A stretch of DNA of 64,000 bases, from contig CM066991.1 of assembly GCA_033977485.1 (NCBI GenBank), forward strand, positions 51,438,850 through 51,502,849, read 5' to 3'. Below are positions 1 through 10,256 of this stretch, one piece after another. Positions within the stretch are counted from its first letter, which is position 1. Every line of letters starts with the position of its first letter. This DNA is from Hydrangea macrophylla (taxonomy: Eukaryota; Streptophyta; Magnoliopsida; Cornales; Hydrangeaceae). The translations under genes and the position numbers were made by a program. The notes beneath the pieces were generated by a model. It made no database searches and had not been told where the DNA came from. It saw nothing but the letters and a program-made list of their open reading frames with translations.

Positions 1-330
1 CCCGCAATAGGCAACTAGTTAGATAAGGAAACCTAACCTATTTACAAGTTGATGAGCACAAATCATGGGAGGTTTCCTAAATTGTTTAGGAAACTGTATA
101 CACCTTCCATTAGTCTTCTAACTGATTTAAGAAAGTGCTGAGCATCTTGGATGTCAATCTGCACTTGGTGGAGAACCACTGAGTCGCATTCATGGGATGT
201 GCGTGCATCCCGAGCGGTTGCACTTATAGAACTCGGGAACGGTGGGCCACCAGCTTCTTTCCCAGGTAATCCGGGTCCTTTGCTGTTGATGCGGAGGATT
301 GACTGTAGAAGGATATTTCTGGGCATATCA
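1..330 (-). repeat. TAT1 3' LTR (partial)
   Basis: Direct repeat of 8928-9257 with scattered substitutions. It ends CA at 330 and abuts the polypurine tract. In minus sense this is the start of the 3' LTR; the rest lies left of the window. Confidence 0.93.
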
Positions 331-345
331 GCTGTCCCCCATTTT
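331..345 (-). promoter_or_regulatory. TAT1 polypurine tract
   Basis: On the minus strand the bases next to the 3' LTR read AAAATGGGGGACAGC, then TGATATG of the LTR. This is the expected plus-strand priming site. TAT2 has a weakened version at the same place. Confidence 0.8.
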
Positions 346-710
346 CAGAGTTGATGTGATGTCCCATCAGACGAAGTTTGAAATTCAAGACTGCTTCCGA
401 GGAACCGTCTGGTATGAAGTCGGGACCCTACCCGGGGCGGGACCGGTCGTAACGGTCATCTGGGGTATGGACCGAGCGGTGGCACCGTGGGCTCGGGTCT
501 TCAACTTATGACTGGCCTAGTCAGGATCAAACGATGCCATCATGGATGTAACCGGACCGTTTCCATGGTAACGAAATCGTCTTGTTAGCATTTAATGCGT
601 GCACCTTTTGAGGCGACGCTTCACGTGCCCAAGGTGACAGCTGTCAGTTACTTTGGGCGGGAAAATATATGAGCCGTTGGATCTATTTTGATCTGAACCT
701 TTCGTGTCTC
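346..710. other. TAT1 spacer between 3' LTR and the antisense gene promoter
   Basis: No coding potential is recognised. The equivalent spacer exists in TAT2 (about 35690-36064, opposite orientation), with shared segments such as the region rich in GGCGGGAAAAT upstream of the TATA box. It is probably the upstream region of the antisense gene. Confidence 0.5.
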
Positions 711-720
711 TTATATAAAG
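711..720 (+). promoter_or_regulatory. Candidate TATA box of the TAT1 antisense gene
   Basis: TTATATAAAG lies about 460 bases upstream of the first ATG (1178) of the plus-strand gene. TAT2 has TTATATAAGG at the same relative place on its antisense strand (reverse complement of 35675-35690), about 475 bases from its ATG. A second TATA-like string at 1100-1106 is closer to the ATG but is not preserved in TAT2, so I favour this one. Promoter function is inferred. Confidence 0.5.
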
Positions 721-1177
721 GAACACTTATTCATTCTTTCAACTCTTTGCTGCAAAGACGCATATTCCCGAGCGGTTCAGAGCGAGCAAGTTTCCGATCA
801 AGATTCCCGAGCGATTTTCTTGTGTCGATTTCTTTAAGTCCCTTTCCTTTTCGAGCTTTAATTTTTCACTCTTTCCCTTCTCTTTCCCTTTCTCTTTTCT
901 TTCTGCGGTAAGGCTGGAGCCCGGTAGGCTGTAAACGGGAGTGGGATTTTTTCCTCCTTAGGTTCTGCTTTTTCTTTAAGTCAGGTGGCACATTAGGGCG
1001 GTTGATCCGAGCGGGTGTTTCCGGGGTAGTCTTGAGAGAGTGCCATCTTATGTTTAGGACCATCTTCTCCCTGCCTTTTAGGTTACTGACCTTGCCCCCT
1101 TATATACCAGGCTCGGGGTTCCTGACCCATACCTTGGTTACCATCTTCTTCCCGCTTTAGCTACTGAAACCCCAAGA

Positions 1178-3240
1178 ATGTGTCACTCCGGTTTTAACTC
1201 ATCCTCCTCCCGGTCGGAGGACGAGCGGTCCGGGTCAGAGGAGCCGGACACAAGTGTGAGTCTGCCATCTGCGTCCCCCTCTGACTAGCATAGCGAAGGC
1301 AGAATCCCGATTTGTATCTCCGAGGATGAGTCAGACCAGGAAGCCCCCATTGCTTCCACGTCCAGGGATTCAGGCGACAGAACACCAGGGGAACCTGACC
1401 CCGAGGTGGCCTTCTCTAGAGAATTCATCCCGTCCACATTGCGTACTAAGGATCACGGGCGCATTAGGGATAGATACGGCCTTCGTGACCACTGCTCCTT
1501 AGCGGTGAGTCTTGGTGGGGCCCAAATCTACCAGTGGGGTTTCACCACCCTGTATGAGGACATCCTCATGGCTGGATTTCGCTTCCCCCTCCATCCGGTC
1601 GCTCGGGACATCCTGATCTACTTGGGGATTGCCCCGGCCCATCTGGCCCCGAACGGTTGGAGGTTCTTGATGGCGCCCATCTCTCTGTGGCCCCAGGTAT
1701 TCGGCTATGAACTCTCCGTCCAGGAATTCCTCTGGACGCACCGACCGTTCCCCGTACATGGAAAAACCTGGTTCTTTTCCCTTAGGGCTCGTTAGGGGAG
1801 GAAGACCTTGGTTAACTGACCGACCAACAACAAAGGGTGGAAGAACAAGTTCTTCCAAGTGTCCACCCTCGGGCTCTGCCAACCAGCCCTCGGGATCCAG
1901 ATGAGGACTTCTTGGGCGGGAGAGTTGAGGGGTAAGCCCGTACGGTTCACTTTTTGCTTACTTTTTTGCTTTGCTTTTAGTTTCTGAGACTAACCATTTT
2001 GTTTTTGGCTTTGCAGTGGGATCAACCAGCCCACCGAGCATTCCTGACGAGTGCCAGGCCCAGATCAAGAGTTTGGCAGACCGGCCAGTGAACATCTAGA
2101 ACGTATTGACCCGGACGGGCGACTTCTGAGCCACTGACAACCTGGTTCAGCCCAAAGAAACTCTGGTATTCCCTGTTATTATTCCTGGTAATTGCTCGGA
2201 CTCTGCTGCCTCCTGTAGTCTTCCTTTCTGTCTTCCATACTGATTATTAACTGTTCAATCTTTTCTTTTATTGCACAGATGGCTCCGAAGAGAAATATGG
2301 AGCAACTAAGGGAGAGGCAGGTCATTGCCCCTGCTACTGCTGCCGCCCGAATGGCGGTGACACAAGGAAAAAGGCCCGCCGCCGAGGCCCCAGGTGGAGA
2401 GCGCCCACTGAGGCAGATCCGGCACGGTGTCCGTCCTGAGCCAGTGGGGACCTCAACGCTCTGCGTGGTAGTAGTTGAAGAAACTGCCCCCGGGGCGGGG
2501 GTGCCGGCAGTGGCACCGATAACTGCCTCAACCGAGATCAGGGAGCGGGTGAGGCCTGGTCTGCTTTCTAGCCAAGTGGAGGCATGCGAAAACATGTCTC
2601 CCGAGGGCTTCCAGAGTTGGCTATACAACCTCTCTCACATAGTGATTTCTCTTGCCTTTACTTCCTTTTCTTCAACTATTTTGTCAATTGTGCTGGGTCT
2701 CTAACCGGTCGGTTTTAACTTTTCACAGGTTGGATGCATGGCCGCCGGGGCTGAGTCCTTCCTACCTTCCTTGGCCAGGAGGGCCGCTGCTACAGAAGCC
2801 ACTCTGTCTGAGGAGAAAGCGATCTTAGAGGCCAGAGGCACCGCTCTGGCCGTAGAGAAGGACAAGGTGAAGGGTTTGGCCTTGAGCCTCAGGGCTATCC
2901 AAGCTGAGCTAGCTCCCACCCAGGCTGACCTAGATGCTGCTCAGCTAGCACAGCGGCAGCGAAGGCCCTGGAGAAGGAACGGCAGGAGGCTGCAATAGCC
3001 AGGGCCCGAGAGGAAGCTTTTGATGATGGCTTCTTCCAAGGCTACACAGACTTGAAGCGCAGGATATCTTGGGATCACCTCGAATGGGACATCTCGTCCT
3101 ATGAGGGGATTGATTCTGACTTCTGGGACATTGGTCCTACTGTGGAGGCTGCCTTGGGGGGAGGCTCTGCACCGGAGGGAGGAGCTGACCTGGGAGAGGA
3201 GGCTGGGGAAACTGAAGACGTGGTCGAGGTGGACCACTGA
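1178..3240 (+). pseudogene. TAT1 antisense gene: Transposase_28-like (putative gypsy-type) protein, with introns, broken
   Basis: This gene runs opposite to gag-pol, as in other Tat-lineage elements. Its Ser/Glu/Asp-rich N-terminus (from ATG 1178) leads into a conserved block at 1406-1795 with the phrases FSREFIPSTLR, RDRYGL, GFRFPLHP and LAPNGWRF, which I recognise as the putative gypsy-type transposase family (Transposase_28). A likely intron spans 1932-2016 (GTAAGC to TTTGCAG). Further acceptors are at about 2279 and 2728. Later exons encode a Lys/Arg/Ala-rich part (2279-2640) and an Ala/Glu/Lys-rich coiled-coil-like tail (2738-3240) ending in an acidic stretch. Damage: TAG at 1286-1288, a frameshift near 1795 and another near 2950. 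The molecular role of this family is unknown despite the name. Confidence 0.75.
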
Positions 3241-3681
3241 GGTCCCGACCCGTTTTCCTCTGTATTGTAATGAATTATTTTTTTTTGGGGGGGGGGGGGG
3301 GGGGGAGGCTACTATAATTGCCCCCTGGGCCCTGTACAAATAGTGTTTAATTAATGAAAAGGTCCTTGAGACCAACCTTTCATAAATTATTTACTGTTTT
3401 TTGTACTTGTGTGCCTATTTGTGATTGCCAGTGTCCACCTAGTTTTGACCAATCCCTGCCATAGTAAATGGTTTAGGACCGTAATTGGTAGACGTGTTTC
3501 GAAGGTGACCGCCCGGTGTATCATAGGAACTTGTCCTACTTACTGTCCGGGCTGGCCTGGGGGTGTTATAGGAAAATCATGTTTCACCGTCCAGTTATCT
3601 CTAATCACTGTAAGTACTTAGGAATGTTAGGATTCTGAGTCCTTTTAATGACCAGTATGATTTCCTGCTTTAGCCCAGTCC

Positions 3682-3684
<3 letters not shown>
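3241..3684. other. 3' flank of the TAT1 antisense gene with a poly-G run
   Basis: Holds a T run followed by 19 consecutive G at 3287-3305 and AT-rich sequence that could include the polyadenylation region of the plus-strand gene. No coding potential is recognised. Confidence 0.5.

Positions 3685-3713
<29 letters not shown>
3685..3713. repeat. Poly-C run of 29 bases
   Basis: Uninterrupted C from 3685 to 3713, just left of the tandem hairpin repeats. On the minus strand, the element's sense strand, this is poly-G and could form quadruplexes. Such runs are error-prone in sequencing, so the exact length is uncertain. Confidence 0.85.
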
Positions 3714-3715
<2 letters not shown>

Positions 3716-3869
3716 TCCCAAGCATTTTGCTAAGGCGGGTGTGCGAGAGTGAATTATTCTAGGAAACCGACCTTGAACATGGGTGGTTGCACGGTCATTT
3801 CAGGCTTGCCATCATCAGCCACCTAGGGGGTTTTCCCTCACCGCTGGTTGGGCCTAGGCGAAGCCGTTG

Positions 3870-4050
3870 CCTCGGGGTTAGGCCCGAGGTGTTTGCCCCT
3901 TGTTTTAAACCAAGGTCCTTTGCCTCGGGGTTAGGCCCGAGGTCTTTACGCCTTGGTTTTGAGCCAAGGTCTTTTTCCTCGGGGTTAGGCCCGAGGTCTT
4001 TGTGCCTTGGTTTTGAGTCAAGGTCTTTTGCCTCGGGGTTAGGCCCGCGA
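3870..4050. repeat. TAT1 tandem repeat, unit 53-54 bases, two hairpins per unit
   Basis: Units begin at 3870, 3923, 3977 and 4031 (the last is partial). Each unit carries CCTCGGG-GTTAGG-CCCGAGG, a perfect 7-bp stem, then a second stem built on CCTTG...CAAGG. It lies between the end of integrase and the antisense gene. Long frames open on both strands here only because the unit is a near multiple of three. Confidence 0.85.
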
Positions 4051-4189
4051 ACTTTCAATATTGCACGGGACACTAAAAAGGAGTAATTTTGCAAAGTAAA
4101 ATCTTTATTTTATTCAAAAATTTATAGTGAATGCTCAAACGGAGCTACAAAAATTTCCTAACCAGTGCTAAACTGCCCATGCCTCATGG

Positions 4190-5290
4190 TTACCGATAGT
4201 ACTTCCGGAGGTGTTGGACATTCCAAGGGTGAGACAGATCACGTCCATCAAGGCTCTGAAGCCAGTAAGTTCCTGGTCAGTTGACTCGAGTAACCGTATA
4301 TGGACCTTCCCAGTTTGGCCCCAACTTCCCATGGCTCGTGATTCGGGTAGACTGGTTCACTGCCTTAAGGACGAGGTCTCCTACTTGAAAACGGTGATGC
4401 TTCACCTTGCTATTATAGTACCGGGACACCCTCTGCTTGTAGGCTGCAACTTTAAGATACGTCCGGTCTCTTTTCTCCTCTACCAAGTCTAGTTTTGTTC
4501 AGAGTGCATCCTCGTTGTCGGGCATACTGTAATTCGCCACCCGGTAAGCAGGCAACCTGAGCTTTATGGGGACTATGGCCTCAAACCCGTAGGTTAAGGA
4601 GAACGGCGTCTCACCTGTTGCCGCTCAGGGTGTAGTTCGGTAGGCCCATAGGAGGGTTGGCAGTTCTTCTACCCACAGTTCTTTGCCGCTTTCAAGTCTT
4701 GTTTTGATCGACTGCATTGACCATTAGCTTGAGGGTGCTCGGGGGAGGAGTAGTGATTAAGTATTCCATAGCCTGAGCAAAACTACCTGAACAACGGGGT
4801 GTTGAATTGCCTGCTGTTGTCGCTGACCAGAACCCGGGGAATGCCGAACCTACTGAGGGTATTTTTTTCCATGAAGCTTTCCATTTTGCGCTCGTTTATT
4901 GTTGTCAAGGGCTCGGCCTCCACCCGCTTGGTAAAGTACTCAACATCGATGACTGCGAACTTGACTTATCCTTTTCCCGTCGGTAGGGGTCCGACAATAT
5001 CGATACCCCACTGGGTAAAGGGCTAGGGGCTTTGGATCGGTGTCTGAAGTTCTCCAGATCGGTTGATCATCGGAGAGTACCACTGACATTTGTCGCATCT
5101 TCTGACATACTTCTGAGAATCTCGGGCCATTGTTAGCCAGTAAGATCCTTGCAATAAGGCCTTTCTAGAGAGTGCCCGGTCTCTGATGTGATTCTCGTAC
5201 ACTCCTTCATGGATTTTGTACAACACTGATTGGACCTGTGCGGGATGAATGCAGTGGAGATACGGTACAGAGAAATTTTATCACTCTTTC
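4190..5290 (-). pseudogene. TAT1 integrase
   Basis: Minus-strand reading gives the zinc-binding N-terminus (5023-5280: HPAQ...HEGV..NH...RRCDKCQ, His-His-Cys-Cys pattern). A broken catalytic core follows at about 4700-5020 (FTKRVEAEPL, SDN and GQ phrases). The C-terminal part at 4190-4490 (GDLVL, GKLGPNWEGPY) ends WNVQHLRKYYR then stop at 4190-4192. Integrase inserts the cDNA into the host genome. Several stops and frameshifts in the core make it inactive. Immediately upstream, where RNase H should be, there is only foreign sequence. Confidence 0.85.
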
Positions 5291-5433
5291 TCTACTTTCT
5301 GTGAAATTTTATCGCGTTTGGAGAATTTTCTGAAGAGCTTGGAATACTTCGATTCTTTCGGTCTTTATCATCATCGGACATGGAGGTGACGCTCTCCTAA
5401 ATTCGACAGCCGGTCAAAATTGGGGTGTCTACA
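5291..5433. repeat. LTR-end fragment replacing TAT1 RNase H
   Basis: The right end, from about 5392, matches the end of the OGR LTR (56925-56964): CTCCTAAAT, then CAGCC, then CAAAAT(T)GGGGTGTCTACA. The RT frame stops exactly at this end (5434) and integrase sequence resumes near 5290, so the RNase H domain is gone. A short direct repeat GAAATTTTATC (about 5272 and 5311) lies near the left boundary. I found no clear target duplication, so the left limit is approximate. Confidence 0.55.
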
Positions 5434-6111
5434 CCCGCCTACTGACCAGGTGCCCCAAGAACTTTCCGGATGCGACGCCAAAGGTGCACTTGGCCAGGTT
5501 TAACCTCATCCTGAGCATCCTCAAAATGCTGAAGGCTCCGGCCAAATGTTCCAGATGGTCAAACTCATCCCGACTTTTGACCAGCAGGTCGTCAACATAT
5601 ACTTCCATCGATTTCCCAATCAGGTCCTTGAGCATATGATTGACTAGGCGTTGATAAGTTGCCCTTACATTTTTTAGGCCAAAGGGCATGACTTTGTGGC
5701 AGTAGGTCCCCTGATCCGTGATGAATGAGGTCTTTTCTTCGTCCCCGGGGTACATCCTGATCTGATTGTACCCGGAGTAGGCGTCCATAAACGAGAGGAG
5801 TGAATGGCCGGCCGTAGAATCCAAAATGAGGTCTATCCTAGGCAGCGGATAGCAATCCTTGGGGCTGGCTTTATTCAGGTCGGTGAAGTCCACGCACATC
5901 CTCCACTTCCCGTTGCTCTTCTTGACAAGTACCACATTAGCTAGCCAGTTGGGATAGTGGACTTCTCGTATGAAGTGGGCTTTGAGGAGCTTCTCGACCT
6001 CCTTACACACTACTTTCTGTCTCTCGGGGCCGGGAGTCTGGGTCGACGTTGAGCCGATGAGACATTACACGAGGATCAATCTCGTGCATATCTTTATGGC
6101 ACCATGCGAAC
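5434..6111 (-). pseudogene. TAT1 reverse transcriptase
   Basis: Minus-strand frame from DVFAWCHKDM (about 6111) through PNWLANVVLVKKSNGKWRMC, VDFTDLNKASPKD, SGYNQI, MPFGLKN and the catalytic YVDD motif (about 5590-5600) to FLGHLVSRR at 5434. RT copies element RNA into cDNA. The YVDD residues are intact, but the frame is cut at its 3' end by the LTR-end fragment and split near its start by a 55-base insertion at 6117-6171. A frameshift precedes it. Confidence 0.9.
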
Positions 6112-6116
6112 ACATC

Positions 6117-6171
6117 TGTAGACACCCCATTTTGACCTGCAAAAAAAGAAATAAATGTTGTAGGCGCGACA
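6117..6171. mobile_element. 55-base mini LTR-like insertion with target duplication ACATC
   Basis: The insert starts TGTAGACACC, ends GCGCGACA and is flanked on both sides by ACATC (6112-6116 and 6172-6176). It interrupts the RT frame exactly between QDV and FAW. TG...CA ends and a 5-bp duplication are the signature of LTR-element integration. The first 18 bases equal the minus-strand start of the OGR LTR. It is best read as a solo LTR of an Ogre-like family that has lost its middle. Confidence 0.75.
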
Positions 6172-6176
6172 ACATC

Positions 6177-6840
6177 TTGACTCTGTTGCAGGAATTGGAT
6201 CAGCTTCTCCCTGAGCCGCCCTCCAGCAGGGTGCCGATGCTGACCGTTCGGTCTGGGAATGGTGAGTCCAGCGTCACTTGCTCCAATTCTTTGATCGAGC
6301 CCACTCTATCATTCTGGTCCCTCGGGTCCATCTCCTAGACGTTCAATGTCTCGGTGATGATACCCCATCGAAGGGAACTGACATAGCAACTCTGGGCAGT
6401 CGCCTGATCTCCACGGAGGCTCCCGGGTTTGTGAGGAGTCAGGAATTTAACCGTCAAACAATGAGTGGACACGACGGCCCTGGCTTTGTTGAGTGTAGGC
6501 CTACCGAGAATGACATTGTAGGCGAACGGGGCCTCCACGATCACAAAACTTGCTAGTAGGGAGGTCTGCTGAGGGTAAGTCCCCATAAGCACGAGAAGCT
6601 CTATGGTACCGAGCGATTGGGTGCTTGATCCGTTAAAACCTACCAGGGGAGTAGAAACCGATTGGAGACGATCCCTGGCTATCTTGAGCTGATCGAATGC
6701 TGTCATGAACATGATGTCGGTTGAGCTATCTGTGTCTACCAACACCCTCTTGACCACGTATTGGCTATGGAAAGCGTCACAACCAACGGGTTATCATGGG
6801 GGCAGTGGACGCCCTGCAGATCATCGGAGGTGAAAAGACA
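6177..6840 (-). pseudogene. TAT1 protease and protease-RT linker
   Basis: At 6335-6757 the minus frame has VKRVLVDTDSSTDI, the retroviral aspartic protease site with the usual DTG changed to DTD, followed by LVGFNGSS and the Tat-typical NVILGRPTLN. Upstream DLQGVHCPHDNPLVVTL (6770-6840) is in another frame. Downstream the linker with LDSPFPDRTVSIGTLL and LREKLIQFLQQ (6177-6310) leads to RT. The protease would cleave Gag-Pol. The changed active-site Gly and at least two frameshifts mean loss of function. Confidence 0.8.
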
Positions 6841-6872
6841 TCAGTTGGCGGGGAGTCGGTGGATTGGACCTT

Positions 6873-8591
6873 CTAGACTTCCGCCCGGGATGCTCGAGCA
6901 TGCCTCTTCTGTACTGAATGTGAGTCCCCCTCGCCTGAAGTTCCTCTGGAGATTACATTGATTTGACCAAGAGGTTGTATTTGACCGGGAGCTCGGGCTC
7001 GTTGTGCTGGCCTTTCATCTATTGTGACATACTCTGCGAGATGACCATGCTCGATCAATTTTTCAATTGCTATCTTTAGCTTGAAGCAGTCCTCTGTGTT
7101 GTGGCCGTGGTCTCTATGGAAGCGGCAAAACTTGTCCCGATTCCTCTTCCCGGGCGAGGCTTTGAGCTTTGCCGGCTGTTGAAGAAACCTGTGAGCCTTG
7201 GCCGCGGCCATAACCTCGTGGATTGGTCGGGACAGAGGCGTAAAAGAGATCTGGGGCTGGTCCTGACCTCCTCTCTACTGGTCTTGCTTGGGTTTCTTAA
7301 CCGGGCCCTTCTCAGAGTCCTCACGCCGCCGTTTGGCTTTTGGGGACTCGTCTCCTGCAAAGCCGACGCATTTGACTTGAGGAACTCTTCCGTGTCTATG
7401 TACTTTCTGACCCTCTCCGAGAGCTTCACCAGGGTTGCCGGTCAGTCTCGGTGGAATGACGTAGCAACCTTGGTGTGTTGAACTCCCGAGGAGAAGGACA
7501 TAATGGCCGCTGTCTCGTTCAAATTGCGGATCTGGAGCCTCTGCTGATTGAAGTGATCCATATACTCCCTTAGGGACTCGTCCTTCTGCTGTTTGACAGT
7601 CAACAGCTGAGTATCCGATTGTGACCGATCGAGCATCTCTATGAACTGGCTAATAAACAGCTTGCTTAGCGTCTTGAAGTCATCAACCGTTCGGGGCTTG
7701 AGGGCATGGAACCACTGCACTGGTGGCCCCTTGAGAGTGCTAGGGAAGGGCAGGCACAGCAATTCGTCGACGGTGGTAACCAACGCCATCTGGGCCCTGT
7801 AGGTTCGAATGTGATCCACAGGGCTCCCTATCCCGTCGTAAGAACTGAGATACGGTGGCTTGAACTTGCGCGGGATGGGGGAACCCAGTGACCCGAGCGG
7901 TATAGGGTGACTCAGTCTCCGTGTTGGTATGGTCAGGACGCTGCTTGTGGCTCAGCTGCTTGATTTGTTTCTGCAGGCCCTGTATTTGAGCGTTCACATC
8001 TTCCCGCTCAGTCTTTCGTTCGATATCCGAGCGGTAAGTTGGATCAGACGATGAGGCTTCCTCCTCGAAGCGTATCGATCTAGGGGATAGAATCCGGCTC
8101 CTCCTCCGGGTAATCGTATGCCTAAGATCTTCCCGTCTTTGGGTCAGAGGGTCCTTGGATGATTCCCTGGGCTTCGGCCCTGATCCCTCCCCCCTGGAGG
8201 CGGGTCGCCTGTTGATGATGTCCCTGGCATCTTCAACACGATGGGGATTGGTCCGAGCTCGCCTCCTGGGGCGCTTGGGCGCTCCACTGCGGTCACCTTC
8301 CCAGGCGTGTTCCCAATCCGACGGGGATATCGGCATAGAGTGGGTATGGTTCCAGACTCTTCTAGGCTCCTGGTCTAGTGCACTTTTCCTGGTTTGGTAC
8401 TCTGATTGAGGGCGCTTCTCTTGCAGGGCCAACAGTGCTTCGATTTGCTGCTGGGTTTGCCGTTGGCCTTTCAGGAGTTGCGCTAGTGCTACCATCATCT
8501 GCTCGGAGGTCATGGAGGCGGCCTGCTACTCGAGCTGCAGGTTCTCCTGACCGGTCAGAGCAGTAGCTTTCTTACCCGTCTTTGGCGGCAT
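6873..8591 (-). pseudogene. TAT1 Gag
   Basis: ATG at 8591-8589 follows the primer site by about 40 bases and gives MPPKTGKK. An in-frame TAG about 20 codons later (8527-8529) precedes MTSEQMMVALAQLL at 8513. The capsid-like retrotransposon Gag domain lies at 7440-7830 (QWFHALKPRTVDDFKTL, SLREYMDHFNQQRLQ). A zinc-knuckle-like CRFHRDHGHNTEDCFKL lies at about 7080-7130. Gag packages element RNA in the cytoplasm. At least three frame changes occur (near 7780, 7430 and 7150). TAT2 carries the homologous start of this gene. Confidence 0.87.
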
Positions 8592-8630
8592 GTTGATTAG
8601 TCAAGAATTTGTTGGTAAAAGACTTTGTCG

Positions 8631-8649
8631 TTTCCCACAGACGGTGCCA
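8631..8649 (-). promoter_or_regulatory. TAT1 primer-binding site
   Basis: Minus strand TGGCACCGTCTGTGGGAAA begins three bases from the 5' LTR end. It matches the TAT2 site at 33613 (TGGCGCCATCTGTGGGAA). The cognate tRNA is not assigned here. Confidence 0.8.
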
Positions 8650-8652
8650 AAC

Positions 8653-9257
8653 TGTTGATGCCAAAAATTGGTAAGAGTGAGAGATTGTAACACAAACAAT
8701 TATATGTGGTTTGGCCCCGTTAATAAGGTGACCTACGTCCACGGTGCGTCAGTGCGCTTTACTGGTAGAACACCGGCGGGCCTGGCGAGCCAACAATTGG
8801 GGCGGCACTACCAGTAATACCAACCGGGTGTATGCGTGAGAGATGAATGTGTATGCTATTCTGTTTGCTAAGAATGCGATCCCCTTCAATGGGGGTGAGT
8901 GGCCCTTTTTATAGGTGCAAGAGACCACCCGCAATAGGCAACTAGTTAGATAAGGAAACCTAACCTATTTACAAGTTGATGAGCACAAATCATGGGAGGT
9001 TTCCTAAATGGTTTAGGAAACTGTATACACCTTCCATTAGTCTTCTAACTAATTTAGGAAACTGCTGAGCATCTTTGCTGTCAATCCGCACTTGGTGGAC
9101 AACCGATGAGTTGCATTCACGGGATGTGCTTGCATTCCAAGCGGTTGCACTTATAGAGCTCGGGAAATGTGGGCCACCAGCTTCCTTCCCGGATGATCTG
9201 GGTCCTTTGCTATTGACGTGGAGGTTTGACTGTAGAAGGATATTTCTGGGCATATCA
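8653..9257 (-). repeat. TAT1 5' LTR, 605 bases
   Basis: Bounded by TG at 8653 and CA at 9257. In minus sense it starts TGATATG and has a TATA box TATAAAAAG (complement of 8907-8915). It is homologous throughout, though diverged, to the TAT2 LTRs: both share the sequence around GTGGACGTAGGTCACCT. Confidence 0.93.
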
Positions 9258-10241
9258 GATGATAATGGGGAATTGTAGTTACAAGCCCAATTCCTCCATC
9301 AAGAAGATAACTACGATTCAAGCATCAACATAATTCATCTTCGGTTGGCACGGAGTGTCTTACACTAAACTAGTGTTATGGCACAATTTGTCTTCCCTAA
9401 GCATGAAATATTCGACTACTTGATATCATAATTCAAATAAGCACTATTACATGTAAATCATCCATACAAGCACAATAAATATAGACTATTGAGCACATCA
9501 CATTCAAAATAGATCTAAGACAAGAATAAACTTTGAAAGTAATGATTTAATCAATAAAGTACAATTTTATAATTCAAAATCCTCAAAATATCTAATCATC
9601 ATCCATACATAATAAAACTAAAAGAAAAACATAAAATATACCCTATTACTTGGCTAGGGTTTCATCTAAACCCTAGATACCGATCTAAGCAACCATAGAA
9701 GCGATGAACGACGAGAGGTTGATGGAGGAGGCCATGTGAATCCTTGGTCTTCTTCTTCTTCTCCTTGCTTTCCTCTCTTCAATGGCTGAAGCTTTTGTTA
9801 TGAAGGATGTGTACAATGTTGTGTAACCCCAAAATTGAATTAGAATAGGGTATAAATAGATTTGGAGCAAGATTTGGAAGCTTTCCTAAATCAAATCGCA
9901 CTAAAAACAACTTAGATACATTTCTGGACGTAATTAGGCAATTTCGTTCGCATAGGGGTCTTCAGCACTTAGAAATACGCAACATTGGGTTTTTGTACGG
10001 GTTGTACATGCAGACCGCACGAGCGTGATTTTTGAAATTTGTACGAGCGGGCATCGCACGCGATATTGGTTTTTCTGCTTGATTTGCTTGGTTTTCACAC
10101 CCTTGTTAGCCTGGAACTCTTGCTTTCTTCCAAAACCTGATAAAAAAAAGGAAAACGAAGTAAAAATACACAAAAACAGGATAAAAAGTGCTAACAAATG
10201 TGAATTAAGGCATGTAATTAGGACTTGTTCACTCTCGATCA
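9258..10241 (-). repeat. ATH 3' LTR, split by TAT1
   Basis: Aligns with 59439-60405 with substitutions and small indels. It ends CTCTCGATCA at 10241. The first roughly 305 bases are off the window, beyond TAT1. Includes the CGAGCG-type motif around 10018-10060. Confidence 0.92.
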
Positions 10242-10256
10242 CACCCCCAAACCTAC
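10242..10256 (-). promoter_or_regulatory. ATH polypurine tract
   Basis: Minus strand GTAGGTTTGGGGGTG directly precedes TGATCGAG of the 3' LTR. Confidence 0.8.

Larger units (their letters stand above)
1..9257 (-). mobile_element. TAT1: Tat-lineage Ty3/gypsy retrotransposon, minus sense, left LTR cut by the window edge
   Basis: Read on the minus strand the order is 5' LTR (8653-9257), primer site, gag, protease, RT, integrase, an opposite-strand gene, polypurine tract and 3' LTR (1-330, incomplete). Residues 1-330 and 8928-9257 are near-identical direct repeats that both end GGGCATATCA. Integrase following RT and an antisense gene between integrase and 3' LTR are marks of the plant Tat/Ogre lineage. 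The element lies inside an ATH LTR: the sequence from 9258 matches ATH LTR positions from 59439. The target duplication cannot be checked because the left end is off the window. All coding parts carry frameshifts or stops and RNase H is missing, so this copy is dead. Confidence 0.93.

Noticed and set aside
3787..4094. Two overlapping repetitive frames, one per strand
   Set aside because: Both arise from the 53-54 base tandem hairpin repeat.
6141..6150. A splice acceptor (T-rich stretch followed by GCAG on the minus strand) before RT in TAT1
   Set aside because: The stretch belongs to a 55-base insertion with its own target duplication, which explains it better than an intron.
9685..10242. 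Small host-like genes in the ATH LTR
   Set aside because: The frames fall within an LTR, are not shared in intact form by the other LTR copy, and show no domain.
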